DNA of 64,000 nucleotides from Rheinheimera sp. EpRS3 (GCF_001513785.1 NZ_LNQS01000001.1:1054001-1118000); one strand, 5' to 3'; shown: positions 53,498 to 61,667, numbered from the stretch's first letter. Notes: generated by a model from the letters alone, not told the origin. Program-made: numbers and translations.

Positions 53498-54136
53498 ATG
53501 AAGATAATCTTTAGCTCTCCATTTCCCCCCCTGTGGTCAAAAGGGGTGTCAGAGATAGCATCTCTTCTGGATGCTAAAGTTGTATATATTGGCGATTTAT
53601 TAAGAGCAGAAGTGAAAAGCAACTCTTTGCTCGGAGAGGAAATAAAAACGGTGTTTGATAGCGGGCAAATTCTCAAGCCAGACTTGGTAAGCGAGCTGCT
53701 ATCACAAAGGTTCTTTAATGATTCTGATAATAAAATATTGGTTAACTACCCAAACAATAAAACGCAGTCAGAATCGCTTGCGAAATTTGTCAAAAATAGC
53801 GCATATCGCATCAGTGCTTGTGTTGTGGTTAGTTCAGACAAAGCGTCAATCACAAAAAAATTTGAATCACAGTTTCACTGTATGGATTCTTCTCACCCCA
53901 AATTGGAAACGTCGGAAGGTAATCCTGAATGTGAGATATGTAACAAACCTATGATTCATTCCTATGATTTAAAAAATCACCAAGTTACCCACCTAATTGA
54001 CTCATACTTTGACGACAATGGTGCCTTATCAGGTGTATCTACTTTAAGTAGAGTTCTAGGCTTGGAAACAATTCCTTTCACAACCCCGAAAGAGGTTGTA
54101 AATCAGATCCAAGGTTTGAGCCATGAAAATGTTTAA
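53498..54136 (+). CDS. Adenylate-kinase-like protein lacking the Walker A loop
   Basis: 212 residues, the length of bacterial adenylate kinase. The NMP-binding part is recognisable: GDLLRAEVKSNSLLGEEIK (32-50) and GQILKPDLVSELLSQRF (56-72) match the GDMLR and LVxDDLV segments, and YPNNKTQSESL (84-94) lines up with the FPRTxxQAxxL segment. But the P-loop, normally GxPGxGKGT at residues 7-15, here reads SPFPPLWSK, without the glycines and with no Lys-Gly-Thr, and the Arg of FPR is Asn86. A Cys-x-x-Cys (145-148) in the LID region may bind zinc. It is likely a pseudoenzyme that binds nucleotides or acts as a sensor. It lies 107 bases after Shedu and is equally AT-rich; it is not known as a Shedu partner. 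Confidence 0.6.
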   Translation: MKIIFSSPFPPLWSKGVSEIASLLDAKVVYIGDLLRAEVKSNSLLGEEIKTVFDSGQILKPDLVSELLSQRFFNDSDNKILVNYPNNKTQSESLAKFVKNSAYRISACVVVSSDKASITKKFESQFHCMDSSHPKLETSEGNPECEICNKPMIHSYDLKNHQVTHLIDSYFDDNGALSGVSTLSRVLGLETIPFTTPKEVVNQIQGLSHENV

Positions 54137-54206
54137 CACATATGAGCTTTCCCGGAGGCCGTAGGTAAAACCGCTGTTCTGGCCGCGTTAGCGGCAAGTC
54201 TGTTGC
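54134..54206 (+). repeat. Cassette-end repeat, copy B (after the adenylate-kinase-like gene)
   Basis: Begins at the stop codon: TAACACATATGAGCTTTCCC. Hairpin CCGCT (54171-54175) with AGCGG (54190-54194), then GGCAA-GTCTG-TTGCC. It matches copy A in 19 of its first 20 bases and in hairpin layout, while the middle differs. Confidence 0.75.
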
Positions 54207-54444
54207 CGATCAGCAAGATAAACTGCTTTATCTGTCATCATGCTTGCCGGGCTATAGCCTGCAACAAACGAATAAATGAGAAAAAGGGGTCGGAGTTAAT
54301 AATCGCTGATTTTTTGCAAGCTACTGAAATATATTGGATTAGCCAGACAGACCTTTAATTGTTTTCGACCCCTTTTTGACCGAGTATGAGAGTGAATTCA
54401 TTCACTTCGCATGGAAAACAACGGCCTGGTGACGGCAATGAATT
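54137..54444. other. Gene-free stretch in the accessory island
   Basis: 308 bases holding most of repeat copy B, a perfect AGATAAA-CTGC-TTTATCT hairpin (54216-54233), the 97-bp MITE-like element (54281-54377) and the tail region of the Imm11 gene. No ORF seen. Confidence 0.7.
54281..54377. mobile_element. MITE-like element, 97 bp, perfect 12-bp terminal inverted repeats
   Basis: The ends AAAAAGGGGTCG (54281-54292) and CGACCCCTTTTT (54366-54377) are perfect inverted repeats. The GGGGTCGGAGTTAAT edge resembles sequences flanking IS200-like/RAYT transposase genes in marine gammaproteobacteria. There is no ORF inside, so it would be a non-autonomous remnant. No target-site duplication was identified. 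Confidence 0.55.
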
Positions 54445-55020
54445 TTAGGCCGTTGCTACAGGTTTAAAAATCAGCCCTTTAAGATCTGCTGTCTGAACAG
54501 CTTGATAAAAGCTATCTGCAGCAGATGAAGTGAAAATTCTTAAACCCGCACCTTTAACCCGAAATAAAGGCGTGTCTGAAACTGCATTTAGCTTTAACAC
54601 CAGCTTGCTAAAACCTCTGCCAAACTGACCCCCGCGACGGATTTTACGCTCTGATTGTTGTTCATCTACCGCATCAAGCTCAGTTAGCACATGAATAATG
54701 GACCAGGCTTCGCCATCAACGGAAATTGGTAATAACTCACAGCTTTCTTGTTGATGTAGGCCCAATTGTTCACAAACTGTAGTTTTAGCTGCAAACGCCG
54801 TGGCATTAAATGCCGCTATATCCGGTGTTAACAAAGGGCGCTCACCCGGTACGGTAAGCCAGGATACTTTTATACTTTGCCACTTATCTGCTATTGGCTT
54901 GCCGTGTAAATCCATTGGCTCAAGTTGACCAAGCACCAATTCCAGCGGGGTTTCTTGCAACATGGCATAGTTTTCAACATCAGGAATTATGGCAAAACAG
55001 CACAGCTCTTTATCAGGCAC
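54445..55020 (-). CDS. Imm11-family (DUF1629) immunity protein
   Basis: 191 residues. The C-terminal pattern (LLPISVDGEAWSIIHV, TPLFRVKGAGLRIFTSSAADSFYQAVQ, LKGLIFKPV) matches the Imm11/DUF1629 fold, a small alpha-beta immunity protein of polymorphic toxin systems. It sits directly downstream of the AHH nuclease gene, overlapping its stop by eight bases; AHH toxins are commonly paired with Imm11. It would protect the cell from the nuclease. It uses an ATG at 55020 inside the end of the toxin gene. Confidence 0.75.
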   Translation of the reverse strand: MPDKELCCFAIIPDVENYAMLQETPLELVLGQLEPMDLHGKPIADKWQSIKVSWLTVPGERPLLTPDIAAFNATAFAAKTTVCEQLGLHQQESCELLPISVDGEAWSIIHVLTELDAVDEQQSERKIRRGGQFGRGFSKLVLKLNAVSDTPLFRVKGAGLRIFTSSAADSFYQAVQTADLKGLIFKPVATA

Positions 55021-55618
55021 TTTCTAACCCCTCTGTAATTGGAAATACGCCATCCTGCAGATCTTCGCCAATTTCACGTAAGGTTTCAATAATGTCATTG
55101 CGCCCCATGCCTTCTGCGATAGTGGACTCAAGCAAAAACTCAACATTTAGAAAGTAGAAATGAGTATGCACTTTAGTGTGGGGCGATGCCGCAGGTAATG
55201 TAGGATGAGGGCAGCACTTTAGGCCTTTAGGCAAGAAAACACCATTGGCTTCGTTATCAATGTCGATACCAAAAGCTGCCAGACGGATACGCGATCTAAT
55301 GGCGCGTGGATGATTCCAGGCAACGATATGGTGTGCTGAGGTATCAGCAGGTTTGTTGCGGCCTGCGGCTAGCATATTGGCTGTGAGCCTTTGGCTATGA
55401 CACCGGGTATGTTCCCACCTGATGTGTCGATTTAGGCGAATAGCGCGCTCATCAATAATGCCTCGGCGATATCGAACGGTATCAATTATTTCATCCCGAT
55501 AAGAGATGGCGTATCTCATAGAAACCGACTGAGCGTATTCTTTTTGGCCTGTGACGTTTTCAATGTCCTGAGCCAGCTCAGACACTGACAGGTAATGGAT
55601 CTCTGGTTTATTTTGCAT
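55013..55618 (-). CDS. AHH-family nuclease (toxin module)
   Basis: 201 residues. The middle carries an AHH motif (Ser-Ala-His-His-Ile-Val-Ala near 94-100) followed by RIRLAAFGIDIDNEANGVFLP and a distal His in a HTHFYFLNVEFLLE segment, the layout of HNH/ENDO VII-type AHH nucleases. The N-terminal 90 residues are helical and not recognised. There is no signal peptide, PAAR, RHS or VgrG trafficking part, so it is an orphan toxin module or a cytosolic nuclease. GGAGG precedes the start. It is co-encoded with an Imm11 immunity protein. Confidence 0.75.
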   Translation of the reverse strand: MQNKPEIHYLSVSELAQDIENVTGQKEYAQSVSMRYAISYRDEIIDTVRYRRGIIDERAIRLNRHIRWEHTRCHSQRLTANMLAAGRNKPADTSAHHIVAWNHPRAIRSRIRLAAFGIDIDNEANGVFLPKGLKCCPHPTLPAASPHTKVHTHFYFLNVEFLLESTIAEGMGRNDIIETLREIGEDLQDGVFPITEGLESA

Positions 55619-55816
55619 ATTTGGCCTCCAATAAGCTCAAATTAAAACATAAAATAAACAATTTTAAACCTATAATTTACAGTGTTGTGGTGTGATACGA
55701 GAAAAAATTGTGAAGAAGATGAGCAGTGCCGCTGAGTGAAAAAGAACTGCTTACTTAAAAGCGATGCCAAACTGAATGTTGGCGAGAAGTGATTTTATGC
55801 GTTAGCTGATGCTCTG

Positions 55817-56701
55817 CTAAACAGAATGATTATTTATTAAGTGGCGCATTTTTTCTGTTATCCACTCCGTGATTTCACTATTTGGGCTGTCGAGGCGTTT
55901 TACTATGCCTATTTCAATTAATATATCGCTTAAAAAGTCGGTTTTTACCGCTGTTATTTGCTCAACAAACCACTGCGCCCCGGCGATATGCTCCGGCACT
56001 ATTGCCCAGCCCTGATTTTGCGTTACCAGCTCACAAATTAAATAGTAACTGTCTAAATCCCAATGGTTTGGGCTTAAGGCATTTTCGCGGTTCTCGCCGG
56101 AACGGTTACATAATACAAACTGCCGGTGCTGCTGCAGTTGCGCCAGACTTAATATGCCGGCATCGGCCAGCGGGTGCTTGTTACCGACAATCAGTATTTT
56201 TTTAAAATGCCCTAAAGACTGTAAGGTTAACTCTGCCGGCAGGGCGCTGTTGCTGAGCATAAAACCAATGTCGGCTTTTTGCTTTGCAATGGCCGTGGCA
56301 ATGTCGTCTTGTGAGCCATTGGTAATAACTAAATGGGTGCTCGGAAATAAATCGCCGACCTGAGAAAAAATAGAGTGAATGGTTTCCAGTGGTAAGGCTT
56401 CATCTATCGCAATACGCAGCGAAATGGGCTCTTTATTGGCCGCCGCCAGCGCTCTTGAGTCCAGGCGCAGGCATTGGTTAAGCACGGCGCGTGCTTCGGG
56501 TAGCATTTCTTTACCCAGCGCGGTTAGGGCCGGGAATTTCGAGCTGCGGTCAAATAGCTCAAAGCCTAAATCGAGCTCTAAATTAGCAATGGCGCTGCTG
56601 ATGCGCGATTGTGCTTTGTGCAGCTGCCTGGCCGCTGCGGAAAAAGAACCCAGCTCGGCAGCGGTAACAAAGGCCAGTAATTGATCTAAGGTCCAGTTCA
56701 T
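55817..56701 (-). CDS. LysR-family transcriptional regulator
   Basis: 294 residues. Helix-turn-helix LLAFVTAAELGSFSAAARQLHKAQSRISSAIANLE, then the effector-binding domain with ISLRIAIDEALPLETIHSIF. It is divergent from the MATE exporter gene, 134 bases away, so it is the likely regulator of that exporter. The inducer is unknown. It closes the accessory island on its right; its composition is like the core genome. Confidence 0.9.
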   Translation of the reverse strand: MNWTLDQLLAFVTAAELGSFSAAARQLHKAQSRISSAIANLELDLGFELFDRSSKFPALTALGKEMLPEARAVLNQCLRLDSRALAAANKEPISLRIAIDEALPLETIHSIFSQVGDLFPSTHLVITNGSQDDIATAIAKQKADIGFMLSNSALPAELTLQSLGHFKKILIVGNKHPLADAGILSLAQLQQHRQFVLCNRSGENRENALSPNHWDLDSYYLICELVTQNQGWAIVPEHIAGAQWFVEQITAVKTDFLSDILIEIGIVKRLDSPNSEITEWITEKMRHLINNHSV

Positions 56702-56835
56702 TTTTATCTCCTGCGGCGGGGCTGTTAACAGCCGTTGCTTGCTTTATACCTATCCGCTATGCGGATGATAACTAACTTTAATGCATCTTATTTTTATATA
56801 TAATGCCGGTGTTTTCACACTATGGGTATCAGGTC

Positions 56836-58218
56836 ATGCAAGTCGTAACACCCGTTCAGCCGCAGCAATCTGTCGCCGGCGCATTTTGGCGTTTTGCGAT
56901 TCCGTCTATCGTTGCCATGTTAGTCAGCGGTTTGTATCAGATTATTGATGGCTTTTTTGTCGGCCACTTTGTTGGGGCCAACGGGCTGGCGGGTATCAAT
57001 ATGGCAATACCACTGCTGGGTTTAATTATGGGCTTTGGTTTGCTGGTGGGTATGGGTGGTGGCAGCTTGTTGTCTAAATACCGTGGTGAAAACAACCTGG
57101 CAGGCACTCAGGCAACACTGGTTACCGCGCTGGTGTTGGTAGTGTTAATTGGTTTATTCGCCACCCTGGTGTTTATTACCTTTGGTAAAAGCCTGCTAAC
57201 GCTGCAAGGCGCAACCGGCATAACAATGCAAATGAGCTGGAGCTATGTGCAGATCATGTCGTTTGGTGCGCTTATTTCCATTGGGGCCAGTGCCATGCCG
57301 ATGCTGGTGCGCAATGACGACAGCCCGAACCTGGCAACGGTGTTTATTATTGTCGGTGCCTTAACGAATATTGCGCTGGACTATGTGTTTCTGGCTCATC
57401 TGGATATGGGATTACAAGGCGCAGCTATCGCCACTTTAATTGCGCAACTGGCTACCTGCGTGTTGTGTCTGCGTTACTTTATGTCGTCTAAAGCCAAAAC
57501 CGCTCTGACGATAAAGCAATGTGATAAAGCCATTGCCAGCCGTATTGTGCAGTTAGGCTCATCTAACCTGGTAATGTTTATCTATTTCAGCTTTGTTATG
57601 GCGTTTCATAATATGCAATTTATGGCCTATGGCGATACCACGCAATTAGCCGCTTTTGCAATTGTCGGTTATTTAGCCAGCTGTTATTACTTCTTTGCCG
57701 AGGGCTTGGTAAGCGGCTTGCAGCCGCCGGTAAGCTACTACTTAGGCGCCAAACAATACCAACGCATTACGCAAACGGTAAAACTGGCGTTTTCTGTCAC
57801 CGTTGGTTCGGGTATAGCTATGGTAATACTGCTTAATCTTTTTCCGCAGCTGTTTATCGGTATCTTTACCACTGGCAACGAGGCATTGCTTGAGGCAAGT
57901 AAAAACGGTATCCGGCTGCATTTGATGGCACTGTTTTTAGATGGCTTCCTGTTTATGGCCGCTATTTACTTTGTTGCCGTTGGTAAGAGTGGCCAGGCGC
58001 TGTTTGTATCTCTGGGCAATATACTCATTCAGCTGCCATTTTTGTTTATTTTGCCAAAATTCCTTGGCATTGATGGTGTTTGGCTGGCCGTGCCGTTATC
58101 CAACATCGCCTTTGTATTGATTGTACTGCCGATGCTGTTAATCAACCTCAAAGGCCTGAGGCAACTGCATAAACAGCAGGGCAATAGAAATGGCAAAGAG
58201 GCGCTACTTTATTCGTAA
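56836..58218 (+). CDS. MATE-family efflux transporter
   Basis: 460 residues with 12 membrane helices in two halves. The family pattern starts AFWRFAIPSIVAMLVSGLYQIIDGFFVGHFVG, with GANGLAGINMAIPLLGL after it. MATE exporters expel cationic drugs and metabolites in exchange for Na+ or H+. The start at 56836 (MQVVTPVQPQQS) was preferred because the extra 11 residues from 56803 overlap the promoter region shared with lysR. Substrate not known; it resembles MepA-like members. Confidence 0.9.
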   Translation: MQVVTPVQPQQSVAGAFWRFAIPSIVAMLVSGLYQIIDGFFVGHFVGANGLAGINMAIPLLGLIMGFGLLVGMGGGSLLSKYRGENNLAGTQATLVTALVLVVLIGLFATLVFITFGKSLLTLQGATGITMQMSWSYVQIMSFGALISIGASAMPMLVRNDDSPNLATVFIIVGALTNIALDYVFLAHLDMGLQGAAIATLIAQLATCVLCLRYFMSSKAKTALTIKQCDKAIASRIVQLGSSNLVMFIYFSFVMAFHNMQFMAYGDTTQLAAFAIVGYLASCYYFFAEGLVSGLQPPVSYYLGAKQYQRITQTVKLAFSVTVGSGIAMVILLNLFPQLFIGIFTTGNEALLEASKNGIRLHLMALFLDGFLFMAAIYFVAVGKSGQALFVSLGNILIQLPFLFILPKFLGIDGVWLAVPLSNIAFVLIVLPMLLINLKGLRQLHKQQGNRNGKEALLYS

Positions 58219-58252
58219 GCTGTTAAACCACAACTATCACATAGCTAAAGGC

Positions 58253-59314
58253 TTAATTTGCCATTGCCACTAAGTCTGAGCGGATAAACTGAGATAACAC
58301 CGCCTGGTGTTGCTGAGCCCATAAGCTTATTGCCTGGCTGTCATCCGTGGTTATCTGTTCAATAAAAGCACTGGATAATGCCTGGGTGGCGGCTTTGATC
58401 ACCTGCTGCTGTGGCTGCGTATCTTTACCGCCACGCCAGCCTGAAAAAATATTGTGGCTACCTGAGCTAAACACCGCCAGCACTTTGTAGCTACTGGCCA
58501 TGGCGTTATACAAGTCAAACCTGTCTTGTGGCGATGAATAAAAACCCGGTACCCGAATTTCATCTTCGGTTGTAGTGATATGCAAAGTGGGGATGCTCAC
58601 GTCAGCCAGTACTTTATCCAGCGGCTGTTCGTTATAAAAAGGCGGGGCTGAAATTAAAATGGCCGCTTTGATGCGATCATCTTTCAAACTGACCAGGCTG
58701 CCGTTTTGCTCAACTTGGGCACCGCTCAATAACATTGAGGTATTGGCACCATACGAGTGGCCGGCCATCACAATATTTTGGTTATCAAAATCAGCTGCAT
58801 GGGTTGACGCTAATATCTGGTCCAAAGCAAACTTCACATCCTGAACTCTGGCTAAGGCTTCGGTTGTATCGGCCGCGTCCATCAAGCGAAAAGCTAGCGT
58901 GAGCCTGCTGCCGCGCCAGACTTTGCGATCACTGCCGTCATGCTGTAAATGCAAGCTGGCATAGCCCTGGCTGGCCCAATATTGGCCGAGGTAAGCATAA
59001 CGCTCTTTCGATCCACCTAAGCCATGAGAAAACACAATTAATGCCTTAGCGTGTTGCTGCCGCGCGGGTTTAAACAGCAACGCCGGCACAACCCGATCCC
59101 GGCTTTGGTCCAGCCAGTCAAAACTGATTTCTTCAATATTCAGCCATAAGCGCTCAGCAACTTCTGCCGAGTATTTTACCGAGGGCAAATTAAGTTGCTG
59201 TTGCCAGACAACAGGATCAGGTAGCGGTTTTTGCGCGCAGCCAGTTAATGAGATCAGCAAAGCAACGATAAATGCGCCAACGCCTGCTGCTTTAATGATG
59301 ATATGAGATCGCAT
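58253..59314 (-). CDS. Lipoprotein alpha/beta hydrolase
   Basis: 353 residues. A lipoprotein signal (IIIKAAGVGAFIVALLISLTGC, with Cys26 after the hydrophobic core) is followed by an alpha/beta hydrolase: oxyanion HGLGG, nucleophile Ser in AGHSYGANTS, and late Asp/His segments (TTEDEIRVP, SSGSHNIFSGW). It resembles the predicted dienelactone-hydrolase-like lipoproteins. It starts at 59314, with AGAGGAC ahead; the longer frame from 59443 adds a non-signal leader. Role unknown, possibly hydrolysing acyl esters at the cell surface. It is convergent with the MATE gene. Confidence 0.82.
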   Translation of the reverse strand: MRSHIIIKAAGVGAFIVALLISLTGCAQKPLPDPVVWQQQLNLPSVKYSAEVAERLWLNIEEISFDWLDQSRDRVVPALLFKPARQQHAKALIVFSHGLGGSKERYAYLGQYWASQGYASLHLQHDGSDRKVWRGSRLTLAFRLMDAADTTEALARVQDVKFALDQILASTHAADFDNQNIVMAGHSYGANTSMLLSGAQVEQNGSLVSLKDDRIKAAILISAPPFYNEQPLDKVLADVSIPTLHITTTEDEIRVPGFYSSPQDRFDLYNAMASSYKVLAVFSSGSHNIFSGWRGGKDTQPQQQVIKAATQALSSAFIEQITTDDSQAISLWAQQHQAVLSQFIRSDLVAMAN

Positions 59315-59479
59315 AAAAGTCCTCTTGGGTGGAATCAACCCGCTTAATACGCTCAAAAGTGGTTTAGGGTTTGGTTTCGGGTCATTACACGCTAACAGTA
59401 TCCGGGTGAATAGAAAAAATAAAAAGCGATCTGCTATTAGCATTCTTTAACGCGTCAGGTTTTAATAGGGTTGCTGGCT

Positions 59480-60235
59480 TTAGTCTGAAATCAGCAATAA
59501 ATAAGCCTGAGTTACTTCGCTGATATGCGCTTGCATAGCCGCTTTGGCGCCGTCTGCGTCGCGCCGGCTGATGCACTGATAAATTTCTTCATGCGCCAGA
59601 ATATTGGGCCCGGCTACCTGTTGCTGAATTTTTCGCGCAAATAACCGGCTTAGTTCTGAGCTTTCACGCAGTTGCCACAGCCATTCAATCATCGATTGCA
59701 AGGCGCTATTACGGGTGGCAATGGCGATAAGCTGATGAAATTTGCCGTCATAAGCTTCGGCTTCAGTGCTTTTTTGTGCCTGTACCAGCAGCGTCATTTG
59801 TTGCAGGTAGGCCTTGAGTTTTTGCAGCTCTTCATTGCTGATGCGCTCAGCTGCCAGCGCCGCGGCATCGCCTTCCAGCAGTAAGCGCGCTTCCATAATT
59901 TCCAGCGGGCCGGGGGCGTCGTCAGCCACTATTGAGCTTTTCAGGCCGTGGCGGTTTTCTGCCGCTTTTTGCACATAAATACCGGAGCCCGGCCGAATTT
60001 CTACCAGGCCGGATACCTCCAGCGCTATCAGCGCTTCGCGCACGGTTTGCCGGCTTACGTCATAACTTTGCGCCAGATCCCGCTCGGCTGGTAAGCGGCT
60101 GCCGGGAGGAAGTTCGCCGGCGCTGATCCGCCCGGCCAGCTTTTCGGCAATTTGCAGGTAAAGCCTTGCGCCTGCGCCTGCGGGTGCTGGGCGCAGTGGG
60201 CTGGTGTTGGGTAATGTCTGTACAGTTTTTGTCAT
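59480..60235 (-). CDS. GntR-family regulator, FadR/UxuR type
   Basis: 251 residues. An N-terminal winged helix (LYLQIAEKLAGRISAGELPPGSRLPAERDLAQSYDVSRQTVREALIALEV) is followed by an all-helical FCD ligand domain with MEARLLLEGDAAALAAERI. It is divergent from manD, with three 17-bp AATTGG-N5-CCAAW operators between them (60284-60360), so it most likely represses manD and itself in response to hexuronate or mannonate, as UxuR/ExuR-type regulators do. Confidence 0.92.
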   Translation of the reverse strand: MTKTVQTLPNTSPLRPAPAGAGARLYLQIAEKLAGRISAGELPPGSRLPAERDLAQSYDVSRQTVREALIALEVSGLVEIRPGSGIYVQKAAENRHGLKSSIVADDAPGPLEIMEARLLLEGDAAALAAERISNEELQKLKAYLQQMTLLVQAQKSTEAEAYDGKFHQLIAIATRNSALQSMIEWLWQLRESSELSRLFARKIQQQVAGPNILAHEEIYQCISRRDADGAKAAMQAHISEVTQAYLLLISD

Positions 60236-60283
60236 GATACTCGTTTAAAAAAGTAGGCTTTCAACAAAATTGGCTTTCAAAAA

Positions 60284-60300
60284 AATTGGCCAGACCAATT
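60284..60300. promoter_or_regulatory. FadR-type operator 1
   Basis: AATTGGCCAGACCAATT, a palindrome (AATTGG-N5-CCAATT). Arms are identical to those at 60344. A half-site AATTGGC lies at 60268. Confidence 0.75.
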
Positions 60301-60313
60301 ATTTTTTATTGTA

Positions 60314-60330
60314 AATTGGCCTGTCCAAAT
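60314..60330. promoter_or_regulatory. FadR-type operator 2 (degenerate)
   Basis: AATTGGCCTGTCCAAAT, 30 bp downstream of operator 1; one arm mismatch. Confidence 0.65.
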
Positions 60331-60343
60331 GTTAGTGTCTATA

Positions 60344-60360
60344 AATTGGCCAGACCAATT
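60344..60360. promoter_or_regulatory. FadR-type operator 3
   Basis: AATTGGCCAGACCAATT, identical to operator 1 and exactly 60 bp from it. It is close to the manD start (60406), so it probably overlaps the promoter. Confidence 0.75.
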
Positions 60361-60405
60361 TAGTCGGTTGGTCAGCAATATTCAAGTTTTTAGTTGAGGA
60401 ACACT

Positions 60406-61614
60406 ATGAAAATCATTGATGCCAAAGTTATTGTAACCTGTCCGGGCAGAAATTTTGTTACGCTGAAGATCACCACCGATCAGGGCTTGTATGGTATCGG
60501 TGATGCAACGCTTAATGGCCGCGAGCTGGCGGTTGCCAGTTATTTGCAGGATCACCTGGTACCGTGTCTGATTGGCCGCGACGCCAGCCAGATAGAAGAT
60601 ATCTGGCAGTTTTTCTACCGTGGTGCTTACTGGCGCCGTGGCCCGGTGGGCATGACCGCCATAGCTGCTATTGATGTGGCGCTGTGGGATATTAAAGCCA
60701 AAGCGGCCGGTATGCCGTTGTATCAGTTGCTTGGTGGTCGCAGCCGTGATGGTGTTATGGTGTATGGCCATGCCAACGGCCGGGATATTGCCGAAACGGT
60801 AGCAGAAGTGGGTAAGTACATTGAGCTGGGTTATAAAGCTATCCGCGCCCAAACCGGCATACCGGGCCTGGCCAGCACCTATGGTGTATCAAAAGACAAA
60901 ATGTACTACGAGCCGGCAGATAACGATTTGCCGTCAGAAAACCTGTGGTCTACCAGCAAATACCTGAACAGCGTACCCAAGCTGTTTGAAACACTGCGCG
61001 ATACCTATGGTTATGAGCATCATCTGCTGCACGATACCCACCACCGTTTAACACCGATTGAAGCAGCGCAGCTGGGTAAATCGCTGGAGCCGTACAAACT
61101 GTTCTGGCTGGAAGATGCGGTACCGGCAGAGCTGCAGGAAGGTTTCCGTTTATTCCGCCACCATACCACTACGCCAATAGCGGTGGGTGAGGTGTTTGCC
61201 TCTATCCATGATTGCCAGCAACTGATCAGTGAGCAACTGATTGATTACATCCGTACCACCATAGTGCATGCCGGCGGTATTACCCATTTACGCCGCATTG
61301 CCCACCTGGCCGAGTTATACCATGTGCGTACCGGCTTCCACGGTGCTACCGATTTAAGCCCGGTAACCATGGGCGCGGCGCTGCATTTTGATACCTGGGT
61401 GCCAAATTTTGGTATTCAGGAATATATGCGCCATACCGATGAAACTGACGAAGTGTTCCCGCACGATTACCATTTTGATAATGGCTATCTGAAGGTGGGC
61501 GATACCCCGGGCCATGGTGTCGATATCGACGAAGCCAAAGCGGCAAAATACCCGTATAAACGTGCCTATCTGCCGGTAAACCGGTTAGAAGACGGTACTA
61601 TGTTTAACTGGTAA
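60406..61614 (+). CDS. manD: D-mannonate dehydratase, enolase superfamily (ManD/RspA type)
   Basis: 402 residues. It dehydrates D-mannonate to 2-keto-3-deoxygluconate in glucuronate breakdown. The ManD signature is complete: HANGRDI (near 124-130), [37 protein letters not shown] and [18 protein letters not shown], which hold metal ligands and acid/base residues. Closely related enzymes act on gluconate more slowly, so gluconate activity is not excluded. Its stop is followed by two further copies of GTTTAACTGGT, making a 17-bp triplet repeat, and then a 19-bp-stem terminator. Probably induced by hexuronate through the FadR-type regulator. The start at 60406 follows GAGGAA. Confidence 0.93.
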   Translation: MKIIDAKVIVTCPGRNFVTLKITTDQGLYGIGDATLNGRELAVASYLQDHLVPCLIGRDASQIEDIWQFFYRGAYWRRGPVGMTAIAAIDVALWDIKAKAAGMPLYQLLGGRSRDGVMVYGHANGRDIAETVAEVGKYIELGYKAIRAQTGIPGLASTYGVSKDKMYYEPADNDLPSENLWSTSKYLNSVPKLFETLRDTYGYEHHLLHDTHHRLTPIEAAQLGKSLEPYKLFWLEDAVPAELQEGFRLFRHHTTTPIAVGEVFASIHDCQQLISEQLIDYIRTTIVHAGGITHLRRIAHLAELYHVRTGFHGATDLSPVTMGAALHFDTWVPNFGIQEYMRHTDETDEVFPHDYHFDNGYLKVGDTPGHGVDIDEAKAAKYPYKRAYLPVNRLEDGTMFNW

Positions 61615-61646
61615 TGGGGTTTAACTGGTGAGAGGGTTTAACTGGT
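61602..61646 (+). repeat. Three tandem 17-bp units at the manD 3' end
   Basis: GTTTAACTGGT occurs at 61602-61612, 61619-61629 and 61636-61646. The first copy encodes the last manD codons and stop; the others follow. Confidence 0.85.
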
Positions 61647-61667
61647 AAACAGCCCATATTGTTGGTA

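Noticed and set aside
53388..54206. Classical integron attC sites.
   Set aside because: Copy B has a fitting RYYYAAC core, but copy A has one mismatch and neither copy ends in GTTRRRY. No integrase was seen in the window. Kept only as a cassette-like repeat.
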